From Semisulcospira habei (lineage: Eukaryota; Mollusca; Gastropoda; Semisulcospiridae), in the NCBI GenBank assembly GCA_036245525.1, contig BTPG01000007.1:169351328-169415327 (forward strand): 64,000 bases of DNA, read 5' to 3'. Numbering within the stretch: position 1 is the stretch's first letter; each line of letters opens with the position of its first letter. The translations under genes were made by a program, and so were the position numbers. Shown here one piece after another: positions 15,668-41,059 of this stretch. Under the pieces are notes generated by a model that saw only the letters and a list, made by a program, of their open reading frames with translations, searched no databases and was not told the origin of the DNA.

Positions 15668-15886
15668 TTACACATTCTACCCGAGGACCGAAATCCCCAA
15701 ATGTTGAACTTGTTCTCTGAAGGACTGTATTACAGTTCTAGAGACAGATCGAGCATGATAGTTCAAGGGTGGTGCCAGAATGGCTTGGCGCCTAAGGGCG
15801 GGGCCAAGCTCAGTATTCTGGCACCACCCTTTAACTACCATGCTCGATCAATGTCTTGCTGTGGTGTGTCAAGGCTGAATGAGTTA
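15668..15886. mobile_element. Palindromic MITE, family A
   Basis: Left end CACATTCTACCCGAGGACC and right end GGCTGAATGAGTTA, with GGTGGTGCCAGAATGGCTTGG arms. The right arm carries a small insertion (GGGGCCAAGCTCAGTATTC). The TTAA is mutated at the left end. Confidence 0.65.
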
Positions 15887-16229
15887 TTTTTTTAAAATAA
15901 TTTTTGTTGTTTTTTTAGGCTTCATACTTCTCGCTTGAATCTTGAAATCGCAGCAAAATAGTAATCCTGCCGGGAAAGACACTGTCGAGCCAGTACTAGA
16001 CTCCATTTTAAACTGAAACCATCTGAATATATTCTGATACTGTCTTTGGTTCTCCTTCTAGGCGGCGGCTTCTGTTCAAGTTACGAGCGATGTGCCACTC
16101 GGCGGCAGCGAGTGATCGAAGAACGCAGCCAGCTGCGTGAATTAATGTGAATTGCAGGACACGTTGAACATCGACATTTTGAACGAGCGATTCTCTGGTG
16201 TTGCTTCATCGACTCTGCGGGCAGCTTCC

Positions 16230-16300
16230 AACAACCCCCTCCCCCCGCCCCCCCACCCCCGCCCCCCCCCCCCACACACACACACATACACACACACATC
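16230..16300. repeat. C-rich and (CA)n low-complexity tract
   Basis: Runs of C interrupted by A and G, then (CA)n. Frames over it on the minus strand are glycine/valine/cysteine low-complexity artefacts. Confidence 0.7.
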
Positions 16301-16439
16301 CCCCCTCCCCCTCACGGTAGGGTGAAATAGGGTGATGTAAAAAAAGTGTATCCCCAGTGGTAATTTCAGTCATAACTGAATATTTATACACAAGCTAAAT
16401 TAAATAAATAAATAAATAAATAAAATACAGCCAACTTTG

Positions 16440-16916
<477 letters not shown>

Positions 16917-16976
16917 CGTGCGTGCGTGTGTGTGTGTTCAGTTCTCTAACGAAGTGTTTTACAACGCCGTTTGGTG

Positions 16977-17192
16977 AACTCATTCAGCCCGACGGCCGTA
17001 TTTCCCAAATTTTGGAGGCGTCATCTAATGACTATGCACCAGTTGCAGGAGATGGGTCGACCATGATAATTCAAGGGCAGTGCCCAGATTAGCTTGGCGC
17101 CGACAGGCGCCAAACTAATCTGGCACTACCCTTGAATTATCATGGTCGATCCATCTCCTGCTGTAGCGCCGCGACAGGGCTGAATGGGTTAA
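16977..17192. mobile_element. Palindromic MITE, family B
   Basis: Left CTCATTCAGCCCGACGG and right GGGCTGAATGGGTTAA. Central arms are TGCCCAGATTAGCTTGGCGCC and GGCGCCAAACTAATCTGGCA. Confidence 0.7.
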
Positions 17193-17567
17193 CAACGACA
17201 ACAACGAACTGGTGACAATTCAAATTTCTGCCATTTAAATAGTGATGAATAAAGTGAATGGGTGTGAAAAATACAAACATATTAGGAAACAGCAAACTGT
17301 ATGTGCAAGGAGCAGACCCAGCGTTTTAATCAGAAGTCAGCATGAACAGTTTGCTTCCACTACGTGTTTTAGATCAATGAAATATTATGATTTGGCTTGA
17401 CTTGCACTGGCAGCCATATTTACGGCGAGATGAGACCTGACGAGATGAGGCGACAGGATAATCCTTTACTCCAGCAAGGAACACAAATATTCTCTTATCA
17501 CAGTATCATTATATAGTTCTTCAAATACAATTTAAAGAAATGTAACACGGACATAATATTCATAATA
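17193..17567. other. No recognisable feature
   Basis: AT-rich sequence without a long frame or repeat. Confidence 0.4.
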
Positions 17568-17661
17568 TTAACCAGTTAGCTGTTGGTAGCGTTTTTGTCG
17601 AGGATATTCCCGAAGGAATCACCTCATTCAACAAAAAGCGTTACCGACAGTTAAAGGGTTA
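17568..17661. mobile_element. TTAA palindrome, family C
   Basis: TTAACCAGTTAGCTGTTGGTAG at the left and CTACCAACAG-like CGTTACCGACAGTTAA at the right, around GATATTCCCGAAGGAATCACC. The right TTAA end has decayed to TTATG. Confidence 0.65.
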
Positions 17662-17849
17662 TGACATCACACAAACACCATACAATTCAGACATTGTCAA
17701 CACTCAAACAAACGCACACGATAACCTTGTACACACACATGTACATAACAAGAATAAATTACAGTATTTATAATCCATTATAAGACTCGCAGATGAAATT
17801 GTTTTCCTTGAGACAAGGATGCTTGAATATAATTGGAATAAAACTGGCA

Positions 17850-18057
17850 TTAACACCTTCACTGCCAAATGTAGGTCTTGAAATGCTAGGCAATTGCAGC
17901 ATCGAATAATCCCAACAATCGAAGGAGAACGGATATGAATACGACCAGCAGGAGGCAATGCACGTCATGAGCCCCCAAGATGCGGGGGCTCATGAGTCAC
18001 TTGGTATCTTGCGGCTGGGTGGTGTTCGCATTGTTTTTTTGGCCGTGAAGCGATTAA
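17850..18057. mobile_element. TTAA element of family D
   Basis: Starts TTAACACCTTCACTGCC and ends GGCCGTGAAGCGATTAA. The centre is a hairpin GTCATGAGCCCCC ... GGGGGCTCATGAG. This copy shows that the CTCATGAG hairpins seen elsewhere are the core of a TTAA-flanked element of about 200 bp. Confidence 0.7.
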
Positions 18058-18093
18058 AAACATATAACATCTATACCTGTAAACACAAGGAAT

Positions 18094-18168
18094 TTAACTC
18101 TTAAACTCCCAGAACTAAATGACTTCCATTCTATGGAAGTCATTTAGTTCTGGGAGTTTAAGAGTTAA
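18094..18168. mobile_element. Perfect 75-bp palindrome with TTAA ends, family E
   Basis: TTAACTCTTAAACTCCCAGA begins a 36-bp arm whose exact reverse complement follows after a 3-base TCT loop, ending in GAGTTAA. I see no mismatch between the arms. It is the simplest of the TTAA foldbacks in the window. Confidence 0.75.
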
Positions 18169-19026
18169 TTCACTCACTTAGTGCTCATGTGCAGTGCAAT
18201 GCCAGGAGCCAGAGAGCTCCTCCATTTGCCACCCCACATTTAACCAGTTTGTGCATTACATCCCGGGTGGCCGCGTGCAGGTGGGAGTTAAGGATCTGAA
18301 TACAACATACTCCTCTGTTGAGCGGCCAATCTCATGAGAGACCATCTGTCATTAAAGACCATATACATTAGAACTAAGTCTTTCATGACAGGTGACACTT
18401 GTTGCCTTCGGGCATCTCTTCTCTTGTTCTCTTGATAGAGCACCTGTCCTTTATAACATTTTAGTGCGTGCAGGCGATTGCCCTGATAAAAAGAAATTCT
18501 ACTGCATCAATCGTTGTATGGCCCAACATCTAAGAACAGATGTTATTAGCACCTTTGTGTCGACAGCGAAAAACGACACCAACTCTTGCGTTTTGACCAA
18601 CAGACCTGTTACGGTTCTAGCTTATTTACAAGGTTAACTTTTTGTCGATACAACTGTCTTGGAATCATACGAATTTAAATCTAGAATGTTACGCTTCTTG
18701 TGCTACGAAACCCGTAGTTGCGTTTCTTTTGGAAGACGCTGTATAATTTATGTCTACAAAGATTTACTTAAACGCTGTATGCGTCTCTGCACTGCAGTCT
18801 ACAGAAGCTTATGAGAATCTACACCCCTTCCTGACAGAGACTGGCTCAGTTTGTAAAATCAGATTAAGGAAGACCGCTGATCATAATTTGTAGGCAAGTG
18901 TTAACAGATAGGTAATACTACTACTACTAATAACAAAGATCATTTATCTCGCGATAAATCCCCAGGAGCAGTGGGTTCTAAGCGTGTATGCGGAATCGGC
19001 ATAAAATACACGATACTCGCCATCCT
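18169..19026. other. No gene; scattered repeat fragments
   Basis: Includes a fragment of the ACAGGTGACACTTGT / ACCTGTCCTTTATAAC family (18385-18450) related to 6625-6818. The frame at 18392-18637 crosses this fragment and has no recognised domain. Confidence 0.4.
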
Positions 19027-19101
19027 TAAGGCACACTGGTTGTCTCACTGGATTCGCTGCCAGCGGCAGCGAATCCAGGGAGGCAACCAATGTGCCTTAA
19101 A
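19027..19101. repeat. Hairpin, 75 bp
   Basis: TTAAGGCACACTGGTTG at the left pairs with CAACCAATGTGCCTTAA at the right, with GGATTCGCTGCC / GGCAGCGAATCC in the middle. TTAA is again at both ends. Confidence 0.65.
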
Positions 19102-19139
19102 AATCGTAGAGCGTCGTGTACTTTATAACTCAGGTTTGA

Positions 19140-19440
19140 CGTGTTTTGTTTGTTTGTTTGTTTAGTGTGGTGTGTTTTTCGTTTGTTTGGTTGTTTTGTT
19201 TTTTTGTTGTTGTTTGTTTTTTTGTTGGTTTTTTGTTGCTGTCTTGTTGGGTTTTGTTGTTGTTGTTGTTGTTTTTGTTCGTTTTGTTTTTGTTTTGTTT
19301 TTTGTTGTTGGTTTGTGTTTTTTTTTTTGTTTTGTTTTTTTGGGTGGGGGGGGGGGGGCTTGTGGTGGTGCGGGGGTGGGAGTGGGGGATGGGGGGGTGG
19401 GGTGGGATGGGGCTGGAGGGTGGTTGGATGGGAGGGTGAT
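19140..19440. repeat. GT-rich low-complexity tract
   Basis: Long T/G-only DNA (TTTGTTTG, TTG repeats) followed by G-rich DNA. The overlapping frames on both strands (Phe/Cys/Val or Pro/Gln/Lys rich) are low-complexity artefacts. The DNA from 19440 to 19967 shows nothing recognisable. Confidence 0.8.
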
Positions 19441-19967
19441 ATGAAAGGGGTCAAGAGACCTGACTGTTTACATATTTATCCCAGTTGTCAAGTTGGATCT
19501 GGTCCAGTCCAAACAGGGTTAATTGTTTGCAATGTCTCCTACATAAGTATTATTCGCACGTCTTACAATAATGCTGCACAAAAGGGCTGACTTATACGAC
19601 ATTTTGAATGACGTAAAATCAAAGACGTTCCTGCTCATCTTCCCCTTCGTACGTAGGAGCCCACCGAAGCGCAGAAGAGTCAGTCATTAACATCTCTGTT
19701 ACGTGTGCCTAGTCACATGGATTGTGAAAAGAAGGGTAGCTAATCTTAGTTGTAGCAAGACAACAGTGAGAACTAGTTGTACCAACACATTTTAGGAATT
19801 CAAGCCCGTCCTTGAGCACATTGCTTCAAGTGATTCCCATTGGTATCAATACAAAACTGAGAAAAAAACTACAACTGCACGTAGAGCAATATAAAACATA
19901 TCTTGCGTCAACAATGAGACGTCACAGTTTCAGGAACCGTACATGAGTTGTGCGGTACTGTCATATA

Positions 19968-20194
19968 GGGCTGGCTTAACTGGGCGAGACAAACCCGAAC
20001 CATGTCTCGGCGAGACACCCGAGACAGTCAATGCGAGATACCCGTTCCACCCGTTTATTACGTTCGGCACATCTGATCTTGTCTCGGAGAGTTCGCCGAA
20101 CCTATTAAAGGGTGGGTCGGGTATCTCGCATTGACTGTCTCGGGTGTCTCGCCGAGACGAGGTTCGGGTTTGTCTCGCCCAGTTAAGCCAGCCC
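19968..20194. mobile_element. 227-bp foldback element flanked by TATA
   Basis: GGGCTGGCTTAACTGGGCGA at the left is exactly mirrored at the right. Arms extend about 85 bp (GTCTCGGCGAGACACCCGAG, CAGTCAATGCGAGATACCCG) around a spacer of roughly 55 bp. TATA lies on both sides as a possible target duplication. No coding frame. It belongs to a different family from the TTAA elements. Confidence 0.75.
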
Positions 20195-20311
20195 TATAGC
20201 GTTTTTTCTGTGGGAAATATTTACCGTGGTAACTAGTTCCCACAGAAAAGCAGCTGTCAAAAGACCTATAAGACTGGTTCATAGTTCCCACGGAAGAGGC
20301 GCTCACTAAGA

Positions 20312-33947
<13,636 letters not shown>

Positions 33948-34135
33948 CGTGAAAAGTTGTTTGTATCCCAGTACTGAAGACGGATTATGATAAATATTCA
34001 ACTGTTGAAGCCTTTTCCTTTGAAACAATGCCAACAAGGCATAAATTTGTTCAAGCGCAACTTTATGACGATGTCAAGATTCTGCCACTGATCGCTGCGT
34101 TTTGATTGGTTTCGTTTATTTATACCATGACCATG

Positions 34136-34310
34136 CACCTCATTCAGTCCCACAGCCAATATAATACGATCGTCTGCTGAGCGCGTCGTATTAGTCGCTG
34201 GAGACGGACCAACCACAATTGCTCAAGGGTAGTGCCTGATTCGCTAGGCGCCTTACAGGCGCCCAGCGAATCAGGCACTGCCCTTGGACTTTTCTGCTGA
34301 ATACAGCTCT
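34136..34310. mobile_element. Palindromic MITE, family B variant
   Basis: CTCATTCAGTCCCACAGCC at the left. Arms AGTGCCTGATTCGCTAGGCGCC and GGCGCCCAGCGAATCAGGCACT; the two arms share changes (TTCGCT/AGCGAA) absent from other family B copies. The right end is lost. Confidence 0.6.
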
Positions 34311-34576
34311 CTTTAATGACACTGGCAAAGAAAAGAAAATGAATACTAAACTTCCTTAATAATGAGAGTGCGGATTTCTGGCGTGATAATGACTCATGAT
34401 ACTTAAATTACGCGATATTCTGACACCCCCACCCCACCCCACCCCCCACCCCGCCCCCCATCAACACTGGGCTCCTTTTTTGGGAATGAAAGATTACTGG
34501 ATCACGCCTTATTTCGTTGAAGGTTGTCATTTGAGTCCAGATACTCATATTCTTTCTTTATATTTAAAATATACTA

Positions 34577-35708
34577 ATGGTCAAAACTTAAGGGCCACTT
34601 TTTATCGCAGACGCACCGACAATACCACACAAATAATGTAACAATACTTGGAGTCAGTACTTTGCTCATTTATTCAGTAACAATTTCATTTAACTCATTG
34701 TACCCCAAGACCGAAATCCCAAAATTTTGTCGTTGTCCTCTGAAGACTGCAGTGCAGTGCAGGACACAGATCGACCATGATAGTTCAAGGGTAATGACAG
34801 AATAGCTTGGCGCCCATAGGCGCCAAGCTATTCTGACGTCACCCTTGAACTGTCATGGTCGATCCATATCTTGCTGTGGTGTGTCTGGGGTAGAATGAGT
34901 TAAGTTTTGAGTAAATCAAGCAATTGTAACAACAGCAGTACGTTAGAATGTTCACCTACCCCTCATTTGAAAAGTCACACAAGACTGGTCCAGTCAGTAG
35001 CGAGTTTGAAGCCAAGCATTTGATGCAACGTTGACGCATGAAGTTCACCCGGGTTCGGAGAACATGTTGTGGGATCGTTGACGTCGCAGAGTGGTTGACG
35101 TGACAGTTCGGTCGCGCAGAGCCGCCACACAGAGGTATCTGTCCTCCCTTTTGCTGGTGCAGCGCGGGGCGTCCTGAGCAGGGTCATCATTCTGCCCTTC
35201 CAGTTTCTTAGAATCGTGCCAGCAGCCTCTGGATCACTGAATGGGACACCCCAAGACACCTCCCAACTTCTCGTTCGGAAATTCCATCCTGCAGCCATGC
35301 TAGCGCCCGGCCTTGATCTACTGGCGTTAGGCTTCGTCGTGGTGGCATGGTTAGGAAAATGTCAATTATGCCCCTAATGTACCGGTATTTGTAGCAAAAC
35401 AAAAGTGCTCAGTGTTCACGACTGACCCCTTTAGCACATGCATCCCGACTTTACCGAGTTTTTCTACCTGCCTGCCGTTGGTACGCTTGCCGATCTCGCA
35501 CAGCTTTTCACAAAAAATGACGATGTTTCACGTGCATTTGACACGTTCGTGGAAATTGATAAATTGTTGTCTATTGTTCCCTGTACAGTGGACTGTCTAA
35601 GGTCAACTTTTAACCCATTTGATTCCAAAGAACATTGTATTTTATTAGCGAACTTGCGACGATAAACAATGACACAAAAAAGTGGGGTGGCCCTTACGGT
35701 TTGACCAT
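34577..35708 (-). mobile_element. Tc1-like DNA transposon remnant with TIRs
   Basis: Terminal inverted repeats ATGGTCAAAACTTAAGGGCC (left) and the inverse of ATGGTCAAACCGTAAGGGCC (right) are flanked by TA, the Tc1/mariner target site. Inside, on the minus strand from 35348, MPPRRSLTPVDQGRALAWLQ ... ISEREVGRCLGVSHSVIQR is an N-terminal helix-turn-helix of the transposase. A stop and a frame change follow; REDRYLCVAALRDRTVT belongs to the second DNA-binding region. The catalytic DDE part is missing, so the element is non-autonomous. A family A palindrome is inserted inside. Confidence 0.8.
34690..34903. mobile_element. TTAA palindromic MITE, family A, nested
   Basis: TTAACTCATTGTACCCCAAG at the left and GGGGTAGAATGAGTTAA at the right. 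The arms have mismatches here (GTAATGACAG versus CTGACGTCACC). It lies within the Tc1-like element, so it inserted later. Confidence 0.75.
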
Positions 35709-35751
35709 TAGAATAGTATTGTGGACACACACGCAGCGTCATTAACCATTT

Positions 35752-35833
35752 GCCTGTCGGTAGCTGTTTTTGTCGCGAAGATTCCGACAGGAATCATCGC
35801 GACAAAAGCAACTACCGACAGCCAAAGGTTTGA
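35752..35833. mobile_element. TTAA palindrome, family C
   Basis: TTAACCATTTGCCTGTCGGTAG at the left and CTACCGACAGCCAAAGGTTT at the right. Inner arms TTTTGTCGCGAAGATTCC and GGAATCATCGCGACAAAA. The right TTAA is decayed. Confidence 0.65.
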
Positions 35834-36514
35834 ACTATTAATACTGTGATTTGTGTTGGCACAGTGATTTGTTTGATCGAAATGTGTTTGTTTTGTTTTA
35901 ACCTAGCATCCTTGTCTAGTTTTGATTTAGTTTGTTTGTATATATCGTTAGTTTTTAACAAAAGCTTTATGCATAAAGCTGTCAACTCGGCTAAACCTCC
36001 ATCGTCCCCGCACCTCCCCCTCTCCCCACCCACCCCCATCTCCTACTTTCCCGCCACCCGATCAGTCGTGAATCCCCCTCCCCCAATCTAGTCCCCACCC
36101 ATAGTCCCTCTATCCTCCCCCCACTCCCCTACCCGGCCTTCTACCACGCTCACCCCCACTCGGCCACCCCGCCCCTAGCGGTTGGCTGTTTTGGGAGTTG
36201 GGGACTGTGCGTCCTCGACACGAGAGTGACAATGGACGGACATGAGGGGCAGGTTATGTGGGACAGAGTCAACTATTGTCTATGGAACAATGATTAGTTC
36301 AGGCGCACTGCGACTAGGTTTTACAATAACCTTTCATGGGACACGCTTTAGAGCACGCCCGCCTTTTCCTCTGGATTGCCACTGCTGATCGCACTGTCCA
36401 AACCGCCTTATCTCTTTCACTGTGGATGGACGCACAATTATGTCATTGAAAGCAGGGGTAATTCAACACCAATTAATGATCCCGTCAATCCAAACAACAC
36501 TGGTACAAACAGCG
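35834..36514. other. No gene; C-rich low-complexity DNA
   Basis: Between 36000 and 36180 the plus strand is almost free of G (CCTCCCCCTCTCCCC-like). I see no exon or known repeat in this stretch. Confidence 0.45.
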
Positions 36515-36590
36515 TCAGCAAGAGACAAAGAGTCTCATGAGCGGGGGCATCTGCGGGAGCTCATGTGGCCCTTTGCCTATTGCAGTTGGG
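36515..36590. mobile_element. Family D hairpin, diverged
   Basis: GCAAGAGACAAAGAGTCTCA and GAGCTCATGTGGCCCTTTGC flank GCGGGGGCATCTGCGGG. Recognised by the GCAAGAGACA start and the TTGCAGTTGG end. DNA from 36600 to 37070 shows nothing recognisable. Confidence 0.5.
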
Positions 36591-37070
36591 TCTGTCAGTT
36601 TGCGTTATTCCGGCGGGGAAGCGCGTAATTGCAATGGACGCCCGAGTCATTAAGTGCAGCATCGCCACACAATTGCGACGCTCAGTCTGATAACCGGACC
36701 TGACTAATCAGCTACACAGCCATTGGATCTTTGACTGCCACAGCGCAGCCGTGAACGATGAGTCCGAAATCATTGCGTATTCGGTTGATGCTGCGTTTCC
36801 ATCAGCGCGAATCCAACACTGGCTAATACAATCCGAACCCAATAAGGTCAAACAACTTTTGTTGAAAATTCATGGCGAGCGAGTTGCCATGTAAAACGTG
36901 CGGCATCTGAATTTTGCCTTTATGTGAGACACAAAATATGGCGAAAGATCACAATGGCGACAGATGACACAATTTACATCATGTTTTCGGTCCGAGAACA
37001 TCCGACATCGAGTCAAACAACCAAACAAAAATAGCTGAGCGAATACAAAAGCCGTGTCGTGTTCGTATAA

Positions 37071-37225
37071 GTTATTGGTAGCAGGGGTTTTTGCTATATG
37101 GACCGCTGTAGGCATGAGGGAGGTAAAAGGAACCATTGTACCCAGAAGGCCGAAAGCCTTCGCGGCACAATGGTTCCTTTGACCTCCCTAACGGGTCCGG
37201 GCAGCAAGACCCTGCTACCAATAAC
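37071..37225. mobile_element. 155-bp foldback with TTATTGGTAGCAGGG ends
   Basis: GTTATTGGTAGCAGGG at the left is mirrored by CCCTGCTACCAATAAC at the right. The inner blocks GGGAGGTAAAAGGAACCATTG and CAATGGTTCCTTTGACCTCCC pair. It was seen only once in the window. Confidence 0.7.
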
Positions 37226-37803
37226 GTATTTGTTTTCATTCCTCCACTATTTTGGTAAAAGAAATTAAGAAGAAATCTTCCGACCTGGATCACGCAAGAC
37301 ATGACTGACGTCAAAGAAATATACATTTACACATAATAAACGTATGACGTAATTTAAAAGCTTTCACGAGTGCCTGTTGTTTCGAACAACACTAAGTAAT
37401 TTTGTACTTTAGAACGTTTTGGTGATCTGTATAGAACAGAACTGGCATCCAAGACGCGTCAGAGAGAGGGCTACAAAAAAGTCCGCCATAAGTCGCTACA
37501 AGTTTTTTTTTTTTTTTTTTTTTTTTGTAGCGAGGTCACATGGTACGGTTTGCGCTAAATGGATTGGTCGTGTGACGTAGGAATGAAAACTAAAACAACA
37601 ACCAAATATATATAATTTCAATCAACCCAGTCTTCCCTTTTCAGCCGCTTATAACCAAGAGCCGCCGCGGCAACCAAATAAGTGAAACATTTGCAAGGAT
37701 GAGTTCATTTTCGAGTTCAGTTTTCTCGCGGATAAAATTTATAGTGTATTGAACGCGCTTTAACTCTGTGATTGTGGCCAGCAAGAGGCACAGTTGGACA
37801 GCG
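37226..37803. other. No gene; T run
   Basis: A run of about 23 T at 37504-37526. I see nothing recognisable apart from a TTAA at 37760 that may begin the next family D element. Confidence 0.4.
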
Positions 37804-37863
37804 AAAGGCATAGATCCTCATGGGCCCCCGCCTCTGCGGGGGCTCATGAGGATCTGTGCCTCA
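37804..37863. mobile_element. Family D hairpin
   Basis: CATAGATCCTCATGGGCCCC at the left, GGGGCTCATGAGGATCTGTG at the right; near-perfect arms of 24 bp with a short loop. Preceded by repeated CAGCAAGAGGCA / CAGCGAAAGGCA. Confidence 0.65.
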
Positions 37864-38192
37864 AGGCGAAGGCGGTAGTGAAAATTAATATCGCGGTGTC
37901 AGTCACGCCTGTGCTAAGTTTAAACTGTGAACGGAAGCATCAAGTGGAGTCGCAAGTGTATCGCCAAAGACTCATGTCCTAATATTTCCCGGTCGTGTTG
38001 CTGCAGATATGCACAGTCACAGGCGGGAAAACCATGAGAAATGCTTACTACCATGTCCTAAGGAGAGAATAAAGTGGTGATCTTGTGATAATCTTGAATG
38101 ACTCAAAGTGTCGGTATGTTACTATGACTACGATATCCTGTCACTCAAGTCTCTTGCAGATTGACCGACTTAACCCACCGGACACCCTGTTT

Positions 38193-38752
<560 letters not shown>

Positions 38753-40689
38753 TGTCACGTAACGGATGTGACATGTTGTTTTATTTTTTCGCCAAGTCGT
38801 TTTCTTGTTAAATAATGTAGGTCGCCGACTTCTGTAAATAGCCTTAGTTTAGGGAAGTTAATAAATGTAGTGTGAGCGTAATCGTAAAGCCCGTGCAGCA
38901 AGCTTAGCAGTGAGCGAGTACAGCGGTTGCACGCTTTCGCCGAGTAGCTTTAACCGAACAGTGTTCAGAAAGTTAAACTGCAAGGTAGCAGAGGGATATT
39001 ACAGTCAGTCAGCGGAGTTAGCTAGCGAAGTGAGAGTCTGGGTCAGGGTGCGGCCTCGTTTGGAGCCCTTGACAAGCTGTGTGAGGGTTGTGTTACCCTC
39101 CCTGCAAGACCACGGCCAGTGTTCCTGGGTGTGGGTGTCCCAAGAGACTTGTGACCACGGCTGCTACTCAACAGAAGACCCTTCCGGTTCGTGTTCGTCT
39201 TGTTTGTCTCGTCCTGCCGGAGGACTCACCAGTGACAGGTAAATACTCATGCCATTTTTCTCAGTTAGCTGCTGTGCTCTCGGGTGTGTGAATGTGTACA
39301 TAGGTTCGGAAGGGTATGTTCGTCTAGTTTTTTAGTGATGTTTTAATCGAGTCTTTAACCATGGTTTTTAGTAGGTTGGGTTGTAGTGTGGTGGGTGTCG
39401 GATTCAGTTGATGTTCGGCTGTCGCCGAGTGAGTATATTTAAAGGGCCATGTTGTAAAATGAATTAAAGTGGGTATCCTTTCAAATATATTTGTATTAAG
39501 TCCTAGATGTAACGTAATAAGATTGTCACGTGGGGTGGTTGCTGGTGATTATTTGATATCTTTGTATGTACATGTGGATATTTTGATAATGTTAGTTTTA
39601 GCAGTGACAATGTTATTATACAAAAGTGGTTGTGCTAGCTTAATGTTAGTGTAATGGAATAGTGCAGACCTGGTGAATGTTGAATGTACATAGGAAGCTT
39701 TCATATCCATAATTGTATATTTAATATGGCCAAGGCGGGTATTAGGGTGAGACGAGACAACTCACGTGGTTTGTGAGTAGGTGCGTGTCAAATAGGCCAG
39801 AATTAACTGTGTTGGCACTTTGACTGACAATGCGCCCTTTTCCAGTGCACTGGCTTCGAAGATTTCGTCCTTCGATCTCTTCATCTTCCATGACCAACGG
39901 TGACGCATCATCGGGAGTCGGAACGCCTTCGCTAGCCGGTCCTGTTGGACAAGTACTTTGGGCTACAGCAGGCTGATTCTACGTTCTGAGCGTCGGTCAC
40001 AGGCGTGCGTGGGCAAGCGCGGCTACGGTGCTCTGTGGTGTAGGGGTAGTACTCTTACGTTACGAGCCACCCTGTCTAGTGTGGGACAGAGGACAATAAT
40101 AATAATACCTTTATTATATAGGCGCTTTTTCTCAATTTTGGGGAAATCGACTCAAAGCGCCGCGCCTGAAACCCAACACACACACTCACGAAACAGACAC
40201 GGATTTTACGCCATTTAAGACAAACACAGTACAAGACAAACGAAGGGCCAGTCAGCTACTGAAGTTACAGAGATTTTTGATCGCTTGTATTTTGAAATTT
40301 GTAAAGTGGCCTGAGACCGGTACCAAAGTGTGGACAGAGGACACTGTACAAAGTACCCGCCTTGTATAGCCGTTGGCCATTTTAGTCATTTTCGCCTGTT
40401 AGTCATTTTCACCTGTTAGTCATTTTCGCCTGTTAGTCATTTTCACCTATTAGTCATTGTTATCTGTTAATCTTTTTTATGTGTTAATACGTTATGAGTG
40501 CATGCGTGGGTATGTGGGAGTGTGTGGGGCGTTAGTGGGTTGGGGTGGGGGTTAGAGTAAGAGTAGGTAATAAAAGATTTGTTGTTGTTTATCACTGGCG
40601 TTGTGTGATTTATTTAGAGTGGGTGGGTTTTCTCGAGTGTCAGCACTCATATTGTCCACGGCGCCCTAACTGTCAGGCGTGTCGTGACA
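38753..40689 (+). repeat. 5' LTR
   Basis: Starts TGTCACGTAACGGATGTGAC and ends GGCGTGTCGTGACA, with inverted TGTCACG/CGTGACA tips. 1937 bp including the SINE and its target duplication; about 1689 bp without them. A TATATTTAAAGGGCC motif near 39433 may be the TATA region and AATAAAAG near 40569 the poly(A) signal. Confidence 0.9.
40084..40343 (-). mobile_element. SINE inserted in the 5' LTR, with target duplication
   Basis: The 236-bp body at 40096-40331 is the reverse of the SINE seen at 20856, 3' part only: (AAT)n tail, TATATAGGCGCTTTTTCTC, GACTCAAAGCGCCGCGCC, to GGTACCAAAGTG. The 12-base GGACAGAGGACA flanks it at 40084-40095 and 40332-40343. The 3' LTR has the uninterrupted site, so the SINE arrived after LTR integration. 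Confidence 0.92.
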
Positions 40690-40712
40690 TATTTGGTGGC
40701 AGCGGTGGGATA
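40690..40712 (+). promoter_or_regulatory. Putative primer binding site of the LTR element
   Basis: TTTGGTGGCAGCGGTGGGA begins three bases after the 5' LTR. A TGG start and this position are typical for a tRNA primer site; the tRNA species is not assigned. Confidence 0.6.
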
Positions 40713-41059
40713 AGGATTAGGGGGAGGTAACAGATTAGGTAGATTAGGGTATTTTTGTGCGCCAGTGACCGTTTGTTCGTGTTGTGGTACGAGTAAGATT
40801 TAGCGGGCGGTTGGCGGGAGTGGGGGCGTATTGGGCCAGGGGCCACGGCCAGAGAGTGCAGTGCGCATAAACGGGGGGTGGCATGAGTGGTTGCCTCTCA
40901 TTACTCAGGTACCGAGTGGTGAGGACCCTTCGGCTCCTGTCACTGTCTAATAAGGATTCGTTGTTTGTATTCTGTGTATTTATTTGTTTTGTTTTTTCTT
41001 TGTCAGGGGTCCTGCTGGGGAGCAGTTGTCGTCGCTGCCTCCGTGACATCCACATCAGG

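Noticed and set aside
19026..19454. Pro/Gln/Lys-rich and Phe/Cys-rich proteins
   Set aside because: Both frames arise from a T/G-only stretch and show no splice or start context.
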